A DNA stretch of 64,000 nt from Balneolaceae bacterium (GTDB taxonomy: Bacteria; Bacteroidota; Rhodothermia; Balneolales; Balneolaceae): contig CP051242.1 of assembly GCA_017795005.1 (NCBI GenBank), forward strand, positions 2,566,976 through 2,630,975, given 5' to 3'. Below the pieces are notes generated by a model. It was not told where the DNA came from, ran no database searches, and worked only from the letters and a program-made list of their open reading frames with translations. Shown in pieces: positions 1-8,940 of this stretch (the first letter of the stretch is position 1; every line of letters starts with the position of its first letter). The position numbers were made by a program, and so were the translations under genes.

Positions 1-548
1 TGTTTTCTTCTTTCAATTCTGAAGGTTCGTGTTCTTCATTTGCCTCCACGTGAGCCATCAGAAAATTACTCCCCTGAAATTTGTCAAAAACTTCATCCAT
101 TGAGTCAAGTATTTTCAGTTTTGGAAGCCAGAATCTTCCACTTTGCTTGAAGGCACTTATTATCTGAGTATCTAATCTTTCTTTATTAATTTTATTCCTC
201 TCAGAATGATCAGCATTAAATAATACAACCTCCCAGGCTCCTAATTCTACTGCCTTTTCAATCGCAAACTCTAACCTGTCTCTTTTTTTAACTACTCCCA
301 ATGCAAGAATTTTCTTCTTTGATGGAACCGGTTTACAAGTTGTAGTTAACTTTTTCCCAAGAACTAATTTTTTTGTTATCTCCAGAATTTCAACTTCAAA
401 TCTGGCACCTTCACCATCTGCTACCAGAATTACATCACCTATTTTATGGCGCAATACTTTGCTAATGTGAAGAGCTTCCTGATCTTTTATTTCTACTGAA
501 TCGTCGGCATTAAAATCAGAAGGAGATATAAAGAAGATGTTGTTCATG
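1..548 (-). CDS. rsmE: 16S rRNA (uracil-1498-N3)-methyltransferase RsmE, 3' end outside the window
   Basis: Reading the minus strand from the ATG at 548 gives an open frame of about 182 codons running off the left edge. The N-terminus (MNNIFFISPSDF) is followed by HISKVLRHKIGD near residue 27, a VADGEG motif, the block EKAVELGA and the KQSGR stretch. These are typical of RsmE, which methylates N3 of U1498 in 16S rRNA using SAM. The N-terminal PUA-like part and the start of the SPOUT domain are visible; the C-terminal SAM-binding knot lies beyond the edge. Full-length RsmE is about 240 residues, so roughly a quarter is missing. It lies in the same orientation as the ferredoxin-like gene and dcd but is separated from them by about 200 bases of repeat-like sequence. 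Confidence 0.85.
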
Positions 549-584
549 GTAAAGTATTTATGTAACAATAATAAGTTAAAGCCA

Positions 585-751
585 GAATAAATCTCCCTTC
601 GAAGGGAGACGGTTCATTTAAGTCACATTTATGAGAACTTTAATGAACCAGAGGAATGTCCACTCAAATCCAATTTACATTCCCCGCCTCGGGTCTTCCT
701 ACCAAATGATTTAAAATTGCTTGAGGCACCCCCTTCAAATGGGGACTCATT
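585..751. repeat. Intergenic inverted-repeat element, dispersed-repeat-like
   Basis: The spacer between rsmE and the ferredoxin-like gene holds a perfect 18-base palindrome at 593-610 (TCTCCCTTCGAAGGGAGA) and an inverted pair at 612-624 and 638-650 (GGTTCATT... / ...AATGAACC, one mismatch). At the far end (729-744) a degenerate copy of the first palindrome type (CCCCCTTCAAATGGGG) appears. The layout resembles the palindromic intergenic elements common in Bacteroidota-like genomes. The element ends almost exactly where the upstream gene stops. No coding potential was seen. Whether it is dispersed elsewhere in the genome cannot be told from this window. Confidence 0.45.
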
Positions 752-973
752 CTACTCAGAACCAACCTTCAAATACTCACCAGGTTCAAAAGCGGTTCGA
801 CCGGTTTCAAGCATCATTTCGATGTAGGGTTTACACATTTTACAGTTTGTGCTGCATACATCTTCAGCCTGTAATTCCTCTACCGATTTAAAACCGGCAG
901 ATTCAGAAATAGATTGTATCTCTTCAAAACTTACGGCATGACAAATACAATGTGTTACGAGTAATTTACTCAT
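752..973 (-). CDS. Small BFD-type [2Fe-2S] protein
   Basis: This 73-residue protein carries Cys9-x-Cys11 near the N-terminus and Cys44-x2-Cys47 about 33 residues later. That is the cysteine pattern of the bacterioferritin-associated-ferredoxin (BFD)-like domain, which binds a [2Fe-2S] cluster. An additional Cys40 is present. It has no signal peptide, so it is cytoplasmic. The start overlaps the stop of the upstream dcd gene by four bases (ATGA), implying translational coupling. The family acts in iron release or as an electron-transfer module on larger enzymes. Here the partner is unknown, and the coupling to a nucleotide deaminase gene may be only transcriptional. Family assignment is good, function is not. 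Confidence 0.7.
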   Translation of the reverse strand: MSKLLVTHCICHAVSFEEIQSISESAGFKSVEELQAEDVCSTNCKMCKPYIEMMLETGRTAFEPGEYLKVGSE

Positions 974-2184
974 GCCTGTTTAAAATGCTTTCCTAATTTC
1001 AGCCCCTGTCCCTGATAATTACTGTCAATTTCCGTTCCGTAAATGAATTCAGGAATTTCAGTATTTGGCTCAAACTGCATGCTGAATAATGTCTGTCCGT
1101 CTTCAATCATGAATGGGACATCATGAGACCGAACTTCTAATACAGCTCTTGCTCCTTTATCATCAACTGAGCCACCAAAACCACTATCAAAAAAACCGGC
1201 GTAATGAGTTCTGAGCTCTCCTGAGCCGGTATCATAAGCCATCATTTCGCAAGCAAGATTTGCGGGCACTCTGATTCGTTCTTTTGATGCAAAAATATAG
1301 AAGGCTTCCGGTTCTAAAATAAATTGCTTGCTTTGCTGAGCATAAATCGGCTCCCAATATTCATCTACACCATAATATCCAATGTTCTCGAGATCAATGT
1401 AATTATTATGCTTTTTAGCTTTATAGCCTATGATCTCGCCTTTCTTACCCTTCAGTTGAACACTCATAAATAAACCCTGATTTACCTTGATCTGCTCCAT
1501 GGAAACAGGTTTAATATTCTCATCGAACAATAAAGGGTCTGTTGAATGAATACGTAGTAAATCCTGATCCGGTACTACTTCAAATCCGTGACGAATACGC
1601 AGTTGATTTAATCTTTGCCCTGTTCTCACTTTCACAGAAAAAGATTTCGGAACAACTTCCAGATACAAGTTCCCTTTATATCCCGGAGCTATTTCTTCAA
1701 AGCGGTGAGAATAATCGGTGATTACACGGGTAAATACATCCAGTCTGCCGGTCGAACTTTTGGGATTAGCTTTAGCAGATAAATTTTCAAGTGCATGAAG
1801 CTGGACCTCTCCATCTTGAGGATGTCCGTTTTTATATCCCTGATTTATGGAATAATGAGAACTTGGCAAATTGAGTTTTTCCAACAAAGGAATGATATAC
1901 ACACAATTCTCTTCCAAAACAGCTCCATCCTTCAGAGAAAAAGAATACTGAGACAGTTTTTCGATTTTCTCCTCCACCGTTTCATTTTCAGGAAGAAAAC
2001 TACACCGAACACGATAGGCAACTTCTCCAAGCCGTAGATCCAGCGAATTAGGCTGAAACTGATTATCTAAAATTGGGTAATCGGGATGAGAGTCGAGAAT
2101 TTCAAGATCGCGAAGGACTTTTAATTTCTGTACCGGCAAAACGCCTTTGGTTCGTAGGTGGACTTCTTTAGAGGTATTACTCAT
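970..2184 (-). CDS. dcd: 2'-deoxycytidine 5'-triphosphate deaminase, long two-domain form
   Basis: At 404 residues this is about twice the length of a classical Dcd. It matches the long two-domain 2'-deoxycytidine-triphosphate deaminase family, with two dUTPase-fold halves. The N-terminal half has the PNSLDLRLG motif at about residues 45-53 and the SSTGRLD block near 143. The C-terminal half repeats the fold, with AYDTGSGELRTHYAGFFDSG and the AVLEVRSHDV segment that carries the catalytic glutamate of Dcd/dUTPase enzymes. The reaction is dCTP to dUTP in pyrimidine deoxynucleotide synthesis. It is the first gene of a two-gene unit with the BFD-like protein. The 359-base upstream gap separates it from the divergent pagL-like gene. 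Confidence 0.85.
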   Translation of the reverse strand: MSNTSKEVHLRTKGVLPVQKLKVLRDLEILDSHPDYPILDNQFQPNSLDLRLGEVAYRVRCSFLPENETVEEKIEKLSQYSFSLKDGAVLEENCVYIIPLLEKLNLPSSHYSINQGYKNGHPQDGEVQLHALENLSAKANPKSSTGRLDVFTRVITDYSHRFEEIAPGYKGNLYLEVVPKSFSVKVRTGQRLNQLRIRHGFEVVPDQDLLRIHSTDPLLFDENIKPVSMEQIKVNQGLFMSVQLKGKKGEIIGYKAKKHNNYIDLENIGYYGVDEYWEPIYAQQSKQFILEPEAFYIFASKERIRVPANLACEMMAYDTGSGELRTHYAGFFDSGFGGSVDDKGARAVLEVRSHDVPFMIEDGQTLFSMQFEPNTEIPEFIYGTEIDSNYQGQGLKLGKHFKQA

Positions 2185-2372
2185 TAAAACACGACTTCAA
2201 TTTTGAAGTAAGATACTTGGAGTAAATTTCAAATACCAAATACCATTTGAAAATTTGAAGCTATTCAGAATTTCTACTTTAATATTAAATTATCCTTATT
2301 CACGGTATACAAATAGTAAATATTAATGGTGAAATTCAGATAACACCAATACAATGAGTGTAATTTTTTATA

Positions 2373-2417
2373 TTGAAGATAAATTCACTTCACTCGTCAT
2401 CTTCAACGTAGTGAAGT
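2373..2417. repeat. Interlocked pair of 8-bp inverted repeats
   Basis: TTGAAGAT (2373-2380) pairs perfectly with ATCTTCAA (2399-2406), and ACTTCACT (2387-2394) pairs perfectly with AGTGAAGT (2410-2417). The arms alternate (1a-2a-1b-2b), so the two stems are either alternatives or a pseudoknot topology. The central CGTCATCTTCAACGTAGTGA also resembles the gtcat..tcgac.gaag class of intergenic repeats widespread in Bacteroidota-like genomes. A dispersed repeat therefore seems more likely than a riboswitch. Confidence 0.4.
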
Positions 2418-2513
2418 AACGTATCCTAACCCTTACTAAATTCAACCTGTCTGTCAACAAGTAGATAAAACCAACTGAATGCAAATCATAAAATCTATGG
2501 CATTTATAGCTGA

Positions 2514-2521
2514 TACCTTTG
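2514..2521 (+). promoter_or_regulatory. Putative -7 promoter box (TAnnTTTG) for the pagL-like gene
   Basis: TACCTTTG matches the Bacteroidota -7 consensus TAnnTTTG exactly and lies 22 bases before the TTG start at 2544. The same 12 bases, TACCTTTGTAAT, precede the second giant adhesin at 19786. No matching -33 TTTG was seen at the usual distance. Prediction only. Confidence 0.45.
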
Positions 2522-2543
2522 TAATAGTGTAAATCAAAGAGAA

Positions 2544-3143
2544 TTGAAACAAATAATTGTCGTATTAGCATTTGCATTATCAACAAGCAGTTCTTTTGGG
2601 CAAAACCTCAAAGTTGCGAAAATTACACAACTAATGGAGATAGGAATAGAATACCTTGCTCCAACAAAGTTGGAAAGACAGATAGAGACCACTTCTCTTA
2701 ATCTCCTTTATGGGTCAGAACGACATGGCAGATTTCCTTTTACTCTTCAATTTGGATTAACAGCGACCTATGCGTGGGGAAATATTACCCAATTGGATGC
2801 GAGTTTCTCTAAGGTGACGACCGAAAATAATGCCTTAGGAATGGGATCTATATTTGTTACAAGGTTTGAATTATTATCATTAAAGAAGTTTTCAATATCT
2901 CCTTTTTTTTCTGGAGGAATCATTTTATATAGTGAAAATTTTCCTCATGGAGGAAATATATATAACTTTATATGGCGATATGGAGGAATTTTTCATTTCC
3001 AATTAAATAATAGTATAAAACTTAATTTAGCAGGAAAATGGATGCATGTATCTAATGGTCAAGGATTGAATCATTCGAATCCATCTTATGAGGGTAAAGG
3101 AATCGAAATTTCTATTACAAAACGAATTAACTCAAGGAAATGA
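2544..3143 (+). CDS. PagL-like lipid A 3-O-deacylase / acyloxyacyl hydrolase-type outer-membrane protein
   Basis: This 199-residue protein has a signal peptide ending near SSSFGQ|N (cleavage about residue 20) and alternating beta-strand segments of a small outer-membrane barrel. Near the C-terminus, residues 166-183 contain W-M-H168-V-S170-N, then N-P-S-Y-E183. PagL enzymes use a His-x-Ser-Asn motif with a Glu about 12 residues later, so the catalytic triad appears to be kept. The family removes the 3-O acyl chain of lipid A at the outer membrane. The start is a TTG; no upstream in-frame ATG gives a better signal peptide, and a promoter box fits 22 bases upstream. It overlaps the next gene by four bases (ATGA). 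Confidence 0.65.
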   Translation: MKQIIVVLAFALSTSSSFGQNLKVAKITQLMEIGIEYLAPTKLERQIETTSLNLLYGSERHGRFPFTLQFGLTATYAWGNITQLDASFSKVTTENNALGMGSIFVTRFELLSLKKFSISPFFSGGIILYSENFPHGGNIYNFIWRYGGIFHFQLNNSIKLNLAGKWMHVSNGQGLNHSNPSYEGKGIEISITKRINSRK

Positions 3144-3748
3144 TACAAGAAACGCATATAAGTAAATGGAATTTAGTTTATATCATTTCACTTTCATTCC
3201 TGTTGTTTGTCGCTGTATTTATTGGAATTAATGATTTTAACTTAAGGTCATTACAAAAGCTGTTAAAACTTTCCGCTCGAGTTTCTTTTTTGATTTTCAC
3301 CTTAACTTTTTCTGCCTCTTCTTTGATTTTGTTCTATAAAAATAGAATCACGAAATGGATACTAGCGAATAGAAAATATTTGGGAATTTCCTTTGCTGTA
3401 ATTCACTTTTTTCACTTACTACTTTTAATTACGAAGAACTACTTTTTTGAATCTGCTTTTGTTGAAAGCAGTTTAATTTCTCTTATTGGTGGAACTATTA
3501 CCTATTCATTTATTGGACTGATGTTACTTACTTCTTTTCCTTATTTCTCAAAACGAATGAAAACTAAAAATTGGAATTTTCTACATCAAACTGGTGGATA
3601 TGCAATTTTGATCACTTTTACATTGGCTTATTTGAGATATACAATAGAAAATCCATACTTCTCAGTATTTTTGTTTATAGCAATGATTGTATGGACCTTA
3701 AGAATACTAAAGTGGAAAAGGAAAAGCGGCTTACAAAAACGTATATAA
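3140..3748 (+). CDS. Ferric-reductase-like transmembrane domain protein
   Basis: The 202-residue protein has about six hydrophobic segments (starting near residues 12, 48, 80, 110, 148 and 172). Histidines lie in positions expected for haem ligation: H89 and H92 in the IHFFH segment near residues 88-92 and H146 in LHQTGG. This resembles the ferric-reductase/YedZ (MsrQ)-type transmembrane cytochrome domain. No FAD or NAD domain is attached, so it would need a partner. It overlaps the pagL-like gene by four bases and precedes a short-chain dehydrogenase by 15 bases, so the three are probably cotranscribed. Lipid-acyl remodelling, oxidoreductase or methionine-sulfoxide repair links are guesses; only the fold assignment is supported. 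Confidence 0.55.
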   Translation: MIQETHISKWNLVYIISLSFLLFVAVFIGINDFNLRSLQKLLKLSARVSFLIFTLTFSASSLILFYKNRITKWILANRKYLGISFAVIHFFHLLLLITKNYFFESAFVESSLISLIGGTITYSFIGLMLLTSFPYFSKRMKTKNWNFLHQTGGYAILITFTLAYLRYTIENPYFSVFLFIAMIVWTLRILKWKRKSGLQKRI

Positions 3749-3763
3749 AAACCTCGACACTGA

Positions 3764-4477
3764 ATGAAAAAAGCAATCGTTGTAGGAGCGACTTCCGGAA
3801 TCGGAAACGAGCTTGCTAAAATCCTTATTGAAAACGGTTATAAAGTAGGAATTACAGGTAGACGAAAAAGTGAATTGGAAAAACTAAAACAAACCAACCC
3901 GCATAGCTATATCATAAGCTCTTTTGACTGTACCTCCGAAAATAATTCTACAAAACTGTCTCAACTAACTGAACAACTTGGTGGACTTGAGCTTCTGATT
4001 TTGAGTTCGGGAACCGGAGATTTAAATGAAAAATTGGATTTTAAAATTGAGAATAGAACAAACTTACTAAATGTTAATGCATTTACAGAAATAGTTGATT
4101 GGACTTTTAATTATTTCCAAACGCAAAAGAAAGGACATTTGGTTGCAATAAGTTCAATTGCAGGAATCAGAGGAAGTAGGCTCGCACCAGCATATAATGC
4201 TTCAAAAGCCTATCAGTTAAACTATTTGGAAGGGTTAAGACAAAAAGCAACTAAAATCAAACTGCCAATTTATGTGACAGACATAAGACCTGGGTTCGTT
4301 GATACTGATATGGCTAAAAGCGAAGTACAGTTTTGGGTAGCTACTAAAGAAAAAGCGGCACGACAAATTTTCCGAATAATAAAACGGAAAAGAGGAATTG
4401 GTTATGTAACAAAAAGATGGTGGATTGTAGCTAAATTATTAAGGCTGATCCCACATGGAATGTATAAAAGAATGTGA
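3764..4477 (+). CDS. Short-chain dehydrogenase/reductase (SDR)
   Basis: This is a classical SDR of 237 residues. The nucleotide-binding GATSGIG lies at residues 8-14, and TGRRKSELEK follows the second strand, the basic residues suggesting NADP(H). The catalytic set is Ser131 in ISSIAG, then Tyr144 and Lys148 in YNASK. The DIRPGFVDTDMA stretch after the active site is standard for the family. There is no signal peptide, so it is cytoplasmic. The substrate cannot be inferred. It follows the ferric-reductase-like gene by 15 bases and is the last gene of the small plus-strand unit. A weak hairpin (stem TGATGTT, 4475-4495) overlaps its stop codon. Confidence 0.8.
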   Translation: MKKAIVVGATSGIGNELAKILIENGYKVGITGRRKSELEKLKQTNPHSYIISSFDCTSENNSTKLSQLTEQLGGLELLILSSGTGDLNEKLDFKIENRTNLLNVNAFTEIVDWTFNYFQTQKKGHLVAISSIAGIRGSRLAPAYNASKAYQLNYLEGLRQKATKIKLPIYVTDIRPGFVDTDMAKSEVQFWVATKEKAARQIFRIIKRKRGIGYVTKRWWIVAKLLRLIPHGMYKRM

Positions 4478-4776
4478 TGTTTCTGTTTAACATCAATAAC
4501 TTTTCAAAATAACCCCAACGTTAGAAACTGGTCTCCTATTTTCTGTCCAGCAATGACAATGCTTTCGCACATATAAATCTAATTGATGGTAAAACCCATA
4601 TCTAAAAATTTCTCCCCTAATGATTATAAGTGAGTTTTTGACGTTCTATAAAACATCTTTTCACAATTTTCCGGTTCTTCAAATAGTTGTGTTTTATAAA
4701 TTCTTTTAAGAGTCGTAATAATTGTATAACCTACGCTTGTTAACACCTACTCACTGAGTCACTAAAACCGAAGAAC

Positions 4777-7662
4777 ATGTTTAAAAAAAGAGTATTAGTA
4801 CTTTTCTTTGTACTTATTCCCAGCCTTGCTTTTGCTCAGATTCAAATCAGCACTGAAAATTCAGCCGAACATTTTTCCATTGTAGAAGGAAATACTCCTG
4901 CTGATATCCTTTATGATGCATCGGATGACATCCTGATCCAAAAATCAGCAAACTTCCTTGCCGGAGATATCGAAATGGTAACCGGACATAAATCTGAAGT
5001 TATCACTTCTCTGGATCAGGTGGATGGAACTCCTATCATTACTGGAATTATTGGAAACAGCTCGTTTATCGATCAATTGATTGAATCAGGAAAATTGAAT
5101 GTTACCGAAATCGAAGGCGAATGGGAACGGTTTATCATTGAAACGGTAGAAAATCCATTTCCGGGAGTTGATGAAGCATTGGTTATTGCAGGAAGTGATA
5201 AACGAGGTGCAGCTTTTGGAGTTTTCACTATTTCAAAAGAAATCGGAGTTTCTCCCTGGCACTTTTGGGCTGACGTTCCTGCTCAACAACATGATGAGCT
5301 GTTTATTAAAAAAGATCGTTTTGTCTCTAAAGCTCCTTCTGTAAAGTATCGAGGAATCTTTTTGAATGACGAAGCACCTGCTTTACGCGGATGGGCACAG
5401 GAAACTTTTGGAGATTTCAATAGTGAGTTTTACGAAAAAGTGTATGAATTACTTCTCAGAAATAAGGCAAATTACCTCTGGCCTGCAATGTGGAGACCTA
5501 GCGTATTTGCTACTGATGATCCCAAAAACCCACAGGTTGCGGATGAATATGGCATTGTGATTTCAACTACACATCATGAACCTATGATGCGTTATCATGA
5601 AGAATGGAGTCGATATGACGCCGGCGAATGGAATTACGAAACGAACAAAGAAAACCTCCAACGTTTTTGGAAAGAAGGCATTGAACGTATGAGCAATCAC
5701 GAAAGCGTAGTAACTTTGGGAATGCGCGGCGATGGCGATGAAGCCATGACTGAAGAAACGGTTACCGACTTAATGAAAGAAATTATTGCTGATCAGCGGG
5801 ATATTATTGAAGATGTTACAGGAAAACCCGCCGAAGAAACTCCTCAGGTTTGGGCGCTTTATAAAGAAGTGCAGGACTATTACGACAAAGGCTTGCGTGT
5901 TGACGATGACATTCTTGTATTGTTTTGTGATGACAATTGGGGAAATGTGCGCATCCTTCCTAAAAAAGAAGATCTGGACCATCCCGGCGGATATGGAATG
6001 TATTACCACTTCGACTTTGTGGGTGGACCTGTCTCCTACCGCTGGCTTAATGTAACTCAGATTGAACGTGTGTGGGAACAAATGAATCTGTCTTATGAAT
6101 GGGGTGTTCGTGATCTCTGGATCGTAAATGTTGGAGACCTGAAACCAATGGAATTACCTATTTCTTTTTTCCTTGATTTTGCGTGGGATGCATCCATGGA
6201 AGCAGAGGATTTACCGGGATATTATGAGAACTGGGCGGCTCAGCAATTTGATCCAAAATATGCTTCTGAAATTGCTGATATCCTTTCACTATCGACAAAG
6301 TACAGCGCCCGAAGAACCCCTGAAATGTTGAAACCGGACACTTACAGCCTGGAAAATTACAGAGAGGCTGAGCGTATTATCGATGAATATGATTTACTGC
6401 TAAAACAAAGTGAAAATATCTTTGAACAACTTCCAGATGACCAAAAAGATGCCTTTTATCAATTGGTTCACTTCCCTATAGAAATTCTGGATAACCTGAA
6501 CAATATGTATGTAGCGGCTGGGAAAAATGCTCTGTATGGCAACCAAAGTCGTGCTTCTACCAATATGTATGCGGATAAAGTGAAAGAATATTTTTTCCGG
6601 GATAAAGAACTGGTGGATTACTATCACAATGAATTAGCCGATGGCAAATGGCCCCATATGATGTCCCAAACTAAAATCGGGTATACCAGCTGGAACAATC
6701 CACCTGTGGACAAAATGCCGGAAGTAACCTACATCCAAACTCCGGAAAATGCTGGTTTAGGCTATGTGGTTGAACATGGTAAAAGCAGATTCCCTTGGAG
6801 CCAAAGTGGGTTATTAAGTCAGAGTTTCTCATCGTTCGATCCGGTTAACAATCAAAGTTATTATCTGGAAATATTTAATCGTGGATCAAAAAAACTTGAA
6901 TACTCTGTAGTACCGGAACAAGATTGGATTAAAGTTTCTTCCAAAAAAGGAGCTGCTCAATATGAGGAAAAAGTATATGTTCGAATCGATTGGGATAAAG
7001 CTCCAAACCAAAATACAACCGGCGAAATAGTGATTTCAGGAGCAGGCCAGGAATTCAGAGTTGAAGTCCCAATTAAAAATGACGTTTCCAATGTTTCCGG
7101 GTTCGTAGAAAATAATGGAATCGTTTCAATTGAAGCTGCTAATTATTCATCTAAACATAATGCGAATGGGATTTCTTGGACGACTATCCCGAATATGGGA
7201 AGAACGGCATCTTCAGTAACTATGGAGCCAACCACTGCTGAAGTCCAAAATCCAGGTTCTTCTTCTCCATATTTGGAATATGAGTTCACCGTTTTTGAGG
7301 GAGGAGATTTTACGTTGCACACTTTCCTCGCTCCTACTCTGAACTACAAAAAACAGGACGGACTAAAATTTGCAGTTGCTATCAATGATGAAGAACCTCA
7401 AATTATCAATATTCATGAAGGTGAAAATGTGCCGGACTGGGAATACCCAGAATGGTGGAATAACTCAGTTACTGATCGGGTTAGAATTAAAGAGTCTGTT
7501 CACGCCAACATTGAACCTGGTACTCATAGTCTAAAAGTCTGGATGGTAGACCCGGGTGTTGTATTCCAAAAGTTTGTACTGGATGGCGGGGGATTGAAAG
7601 ATAGTTACCTTGGACCTCCGGAAAGTAAATATATTAGCGCAGAAGGATTGACTAAAAGATAA
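4777..7662 (+). CDS. Glycoside hydrolase family 115, xylan alpha-1,2-glucuronidase-type
   Basis: At 961 residues, with a signal peptide cleaved after FAFAQ-like LAFAQ (about residue 21), the length and motif order match GH115. An N-terminal domain (about 22-180) precedes the catalytic barrel, which opens with KYRGIFLNDEAPAL near residue 190. It continues with NYLWPAMWRPSVF, STTHHEPM and GMRGDGDEAM, then LFCDDNWGN and WIVNVGDLKPMELP. A C-terminal Ig-like and carbohydrate-binding-like region spans about 780-955. GH115 enzymes remove (4-O-methyl)-glucuronic acid from xylan. The signal peptide places it in the periplasm or outside. It stands alone, with a 299-base leader, and fits a polysaccharide-degrading marine lifestyle along with the CBM3-bearing adhesin. 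No TonB/Sus genes are adjacent. Confidence 0.88.
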   Translation: MFKKRVLVLFFVLIPSLAFAQIQISTENSAEHFSIVEGNTPADILYDASDDILIQKSANFLAGDIEMVTGHKSEVITSLDQVDGTPIITGIIGNSSFIDQLIESGKLNVTEIEGEWERFIIETVENPFPGVDEALVIAGSDKRGAAFGVFTISKEIGVSPWHFWADVPAQQHDELFIKKDRFVSKAPSVKYRGIFLNDEAPALRGWAQETFGDFNSEFYEKVYELLLRNKANYLWPAMWRPSVFATDDPKNPQVADEYGIVISTTHHEPMMRYHEEWSRYDAGEWNYETNKENLQRFWKEGIERMSNHESVVTLGMRGDGDEAMTEETVTDLMKEIIADQRDIIEDVTGKPAEETPQVWALYKEVQDYYDKGLRVDDDILVLFCDDNWGNVRILPKKEDLDHPGGYGMYYHFDFVGGPVSYRWLNVTQIERVWEQMNLSYEWGVRDLWIVNVGDLKPMELPISFFLDFAWDASMEAEDLPGYYENWAAQQFDPKYASEIADILSLSTKYSARRTPEMLKPDTYSLENYREAERIIDEYDLLLKQSENIFEQLPDDQKDAFYQLVHFPIEILDNLNNMYVAAGKNALYGNQSRASTNMYADKVKEYFFRDKELVDYYHNELADGKWPHMMSQTKIGYTSWNNPPVDKMPEVTYIQTPENAGLGYVVEHGKSRFPWSQSGLLSQSFSSFDPVNNQSYYLEIFNRGSKKLEYSVVPEQDWIKVSSKKGAAQYEEKVYVRIDWDKAPNQNTTGEIVISGAGQEFRVEVPIKNDVSNVSGFVENNGIVSIEAANYSSKHNANGISWTTIPNMGRTASSVTMEPTTAEVQNPGSSSPYLEYEFTVFEGGDFTLHTFLAPTLNYKKQDGLKFAVAINDEEPQIINIHEGENVPDWEYPEWWNNSVTDRVRIKESVHANIEPGTHSLKVWMVDPGVVFQKFVLDGGGLKDSYLGPPESKYISAEGLTKR

Positions 7663-7712
7663 AATTGATTCCTTAGCGATAAAAGCTTGAACTCTTAAGA
7701 AATCACTAATGA

Positions 7713-8462
7713 ATGTCAGAACTAGAACTGATCATTGATCTTCATAAAAATTCAGAAAGACAAGGTCCGGGCAGTAAAAATGATACACTCAGAGCACTCA
7801 ACTTTTTGACTTTTCCTTCCGAGAAGTTTTTAAAGGTGGCAGATATTGGTTGTGGTTCGGGGGGACAAACTCTCACCTTGGCAGAAAATTTAAATGCACA
7901 AATTATTGCTGTTGATTTATTTCAGGAATTCCTGGATGAATTAAATGAAAATTCCAGTCATTTTGGATTGAATAACAAAATTAAAACTCTCCAAAAGACT
8001 ATGAAAGATTTACCCTTTGAAGATGAAGAGTTTGACGTTATTTGGTCAGAAGGAGCAATTTATAATATCGGCTTCGAAAAAGGTATTAAAACCTGGAAAA
8101 ACTATTTGAAGCATGGAGGGTATCTTGCAGTTAGTGAAATTACATGGATTACAGCGACCCGTCCAATAGAAATAGAAGACTTTTGGGAAAAAGAATATCC
8201 AGAAATTGATAAAGCATCAAACAAAATTAAACTATTGGAAGATAACGGATTTAGCCTTGCTGGATATTTCTATCTCTCTGAAGATAGTTGGATCAGAAAC
8301 TACTATAAGCCCATGCAAGAAAGGTTCGATGCTTTTTTAGAAAGAAATAAAGATTCAAAACTTGCCGATAAAGTTGTTGAAGAAAACCGAGCTGAGATTG
8401 AGCTTTACATGAAGTATAAAGACTTTTTCAGCTATGGATTCTACATAGCGAAAAAAAATTAA
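7713..8462 (+). CDS. Class I SAM-dependent methyltransferase
   Basis: The 249-residue protein contains the Rossmann motif I ADIGCGSGG at residues 43-51, an acidic residue after strand two (AVDLF), LPFEDEEFDVIWSEGAIYNIGF (motifs IV-V) and LKHGGYLAVSEI, all typical of the UbiE/Methyltransf_11 group of small-molecule methyltransferases. It has no signal peptide. The substrate is unknown. It lies 50 bases after the GH115 gene, so read-through is possible but there is no functional link. Its stop overlaps the convergent EVE-domain gene by four bases. Confidence 0.8.
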   Translation: MSELELIIDLHKNSERQGPGSKNDTLRALNFLTFPSEKFLKVADIGCGSGGQTLTLAENLNAQIIAVDLFQEFLDELNENSSHFGLNNKIKTLQKTMKDLPFEDEEFDVIWSEGAIYNIGFEKGIKTWKNYLKHGGYLAVSEITWITATRPIEIEDFWEKEYPEIDKASNKIKLLEDNGFSLAGYFYLSEDSWIRNYYKPMQERFDAFLERNKDSKLADKVVEENRAEIELYMKYKDFFSYGFYIAKKN

Positions 8463-8923
8463 TCTCTCGCCATTTTCATGATAGTATCCCACTCTTCTTT
8501 ACGGACAGGAGTAATGGATAATCTACCCAATCTGAATAGCTCCATATTTTCCAAAGACTTCTCGGCTTTAAGGGCATCCCGGTCTACTGGATTTTCAAAT
8601 TTCTCAACAAATTTCATATCTACATTAACCCATCTCGGGTCACTTTCTGAACTTTTTTCATCGAAGTATTTAGATTTCGGATCGAACTGAAGAGCATCGG
8701 GATATGGCTCGCTTGAAACTTCCATCACTCCCACAATTGCTGGAGGTTTCTGATTGGAGTGATAAAAGAATACACCATCGCCAACCTGCATATCATCCCT
8801 CATTGAATTTCTTGCTGCATAGTTTCTAACTCCATCCCAGGGAGTTTCTCCATCCCTTTTAAGATCATCAATGCTGTAATTTTCAGGCTCTGACTTACAC
8901 AGCCAATATTTTCTTTCACTCAT
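8459..8923 (-). CDS. EVE-domain protein
   Basis: This 154-residue protein begins with YWLCKSEPENYSIDDL and continues with the conserved WDGVRNYAARN, then the VGDGVFFYHSN strand and a GVMEVSSEPYPD block. That is the signature order of the EVE (PUA-like) domain, which binds modified bases in DNA or RNA. The single domain fills the whole protein, as is usual for these stand-alone forms in Gram-negative bacteria. It is convergent with the methyltransferase (four-base overlap) and lies just upstream of nothing else on its strand. The biological role of the family is not settled. Confidence 0.85.
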   Translation of the reverse strand: MSERKYWLCKSEPENYSIDDLKRDGETPWDGVRNYAARNSMRDDMQVGDGVFFYHSNQKPPAIVGVMEVSSEPYPDALQFDPKSKYFDEKSSESDPRWVNVDMKFVEKFENPVDRDALKAEKSLENMELFRLGRLSITPVRKEEWDTIMKMARD

Positions 8924-8940
8924 CTTACTTCAATTTTCAA

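Larger units (their letters stand above)
2185..2543. other. Gene-free divergent intergenic region
   Basis: This stretch of about 360 bases lies between the divergent dcd and pagL-like genes. It is AT-rich and contains no convincing gene; a 72-codon frame on the minus strand lacks any recognisable feature. It contains an interlocking pair of inverted repeats at 2373-2417 and a promoter-like box at 2514-2521, both described separately. No clear promoter box was found for dcd. Confidence 0.6.

Noticed and set aside
2368..2586. 72-codon frame on the minus strand in the dcd/pagL spacer
   Set aside because: It overlaps the signal-peptide region of the pagL-like gene and the inverted repeats, and shows no family features.
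3571..3819. Open frame of 82 codons on the plus strand
   Set aside because: It lies in another frame across the ferric-reductase-like gene and the start of the SDR, both better supported.
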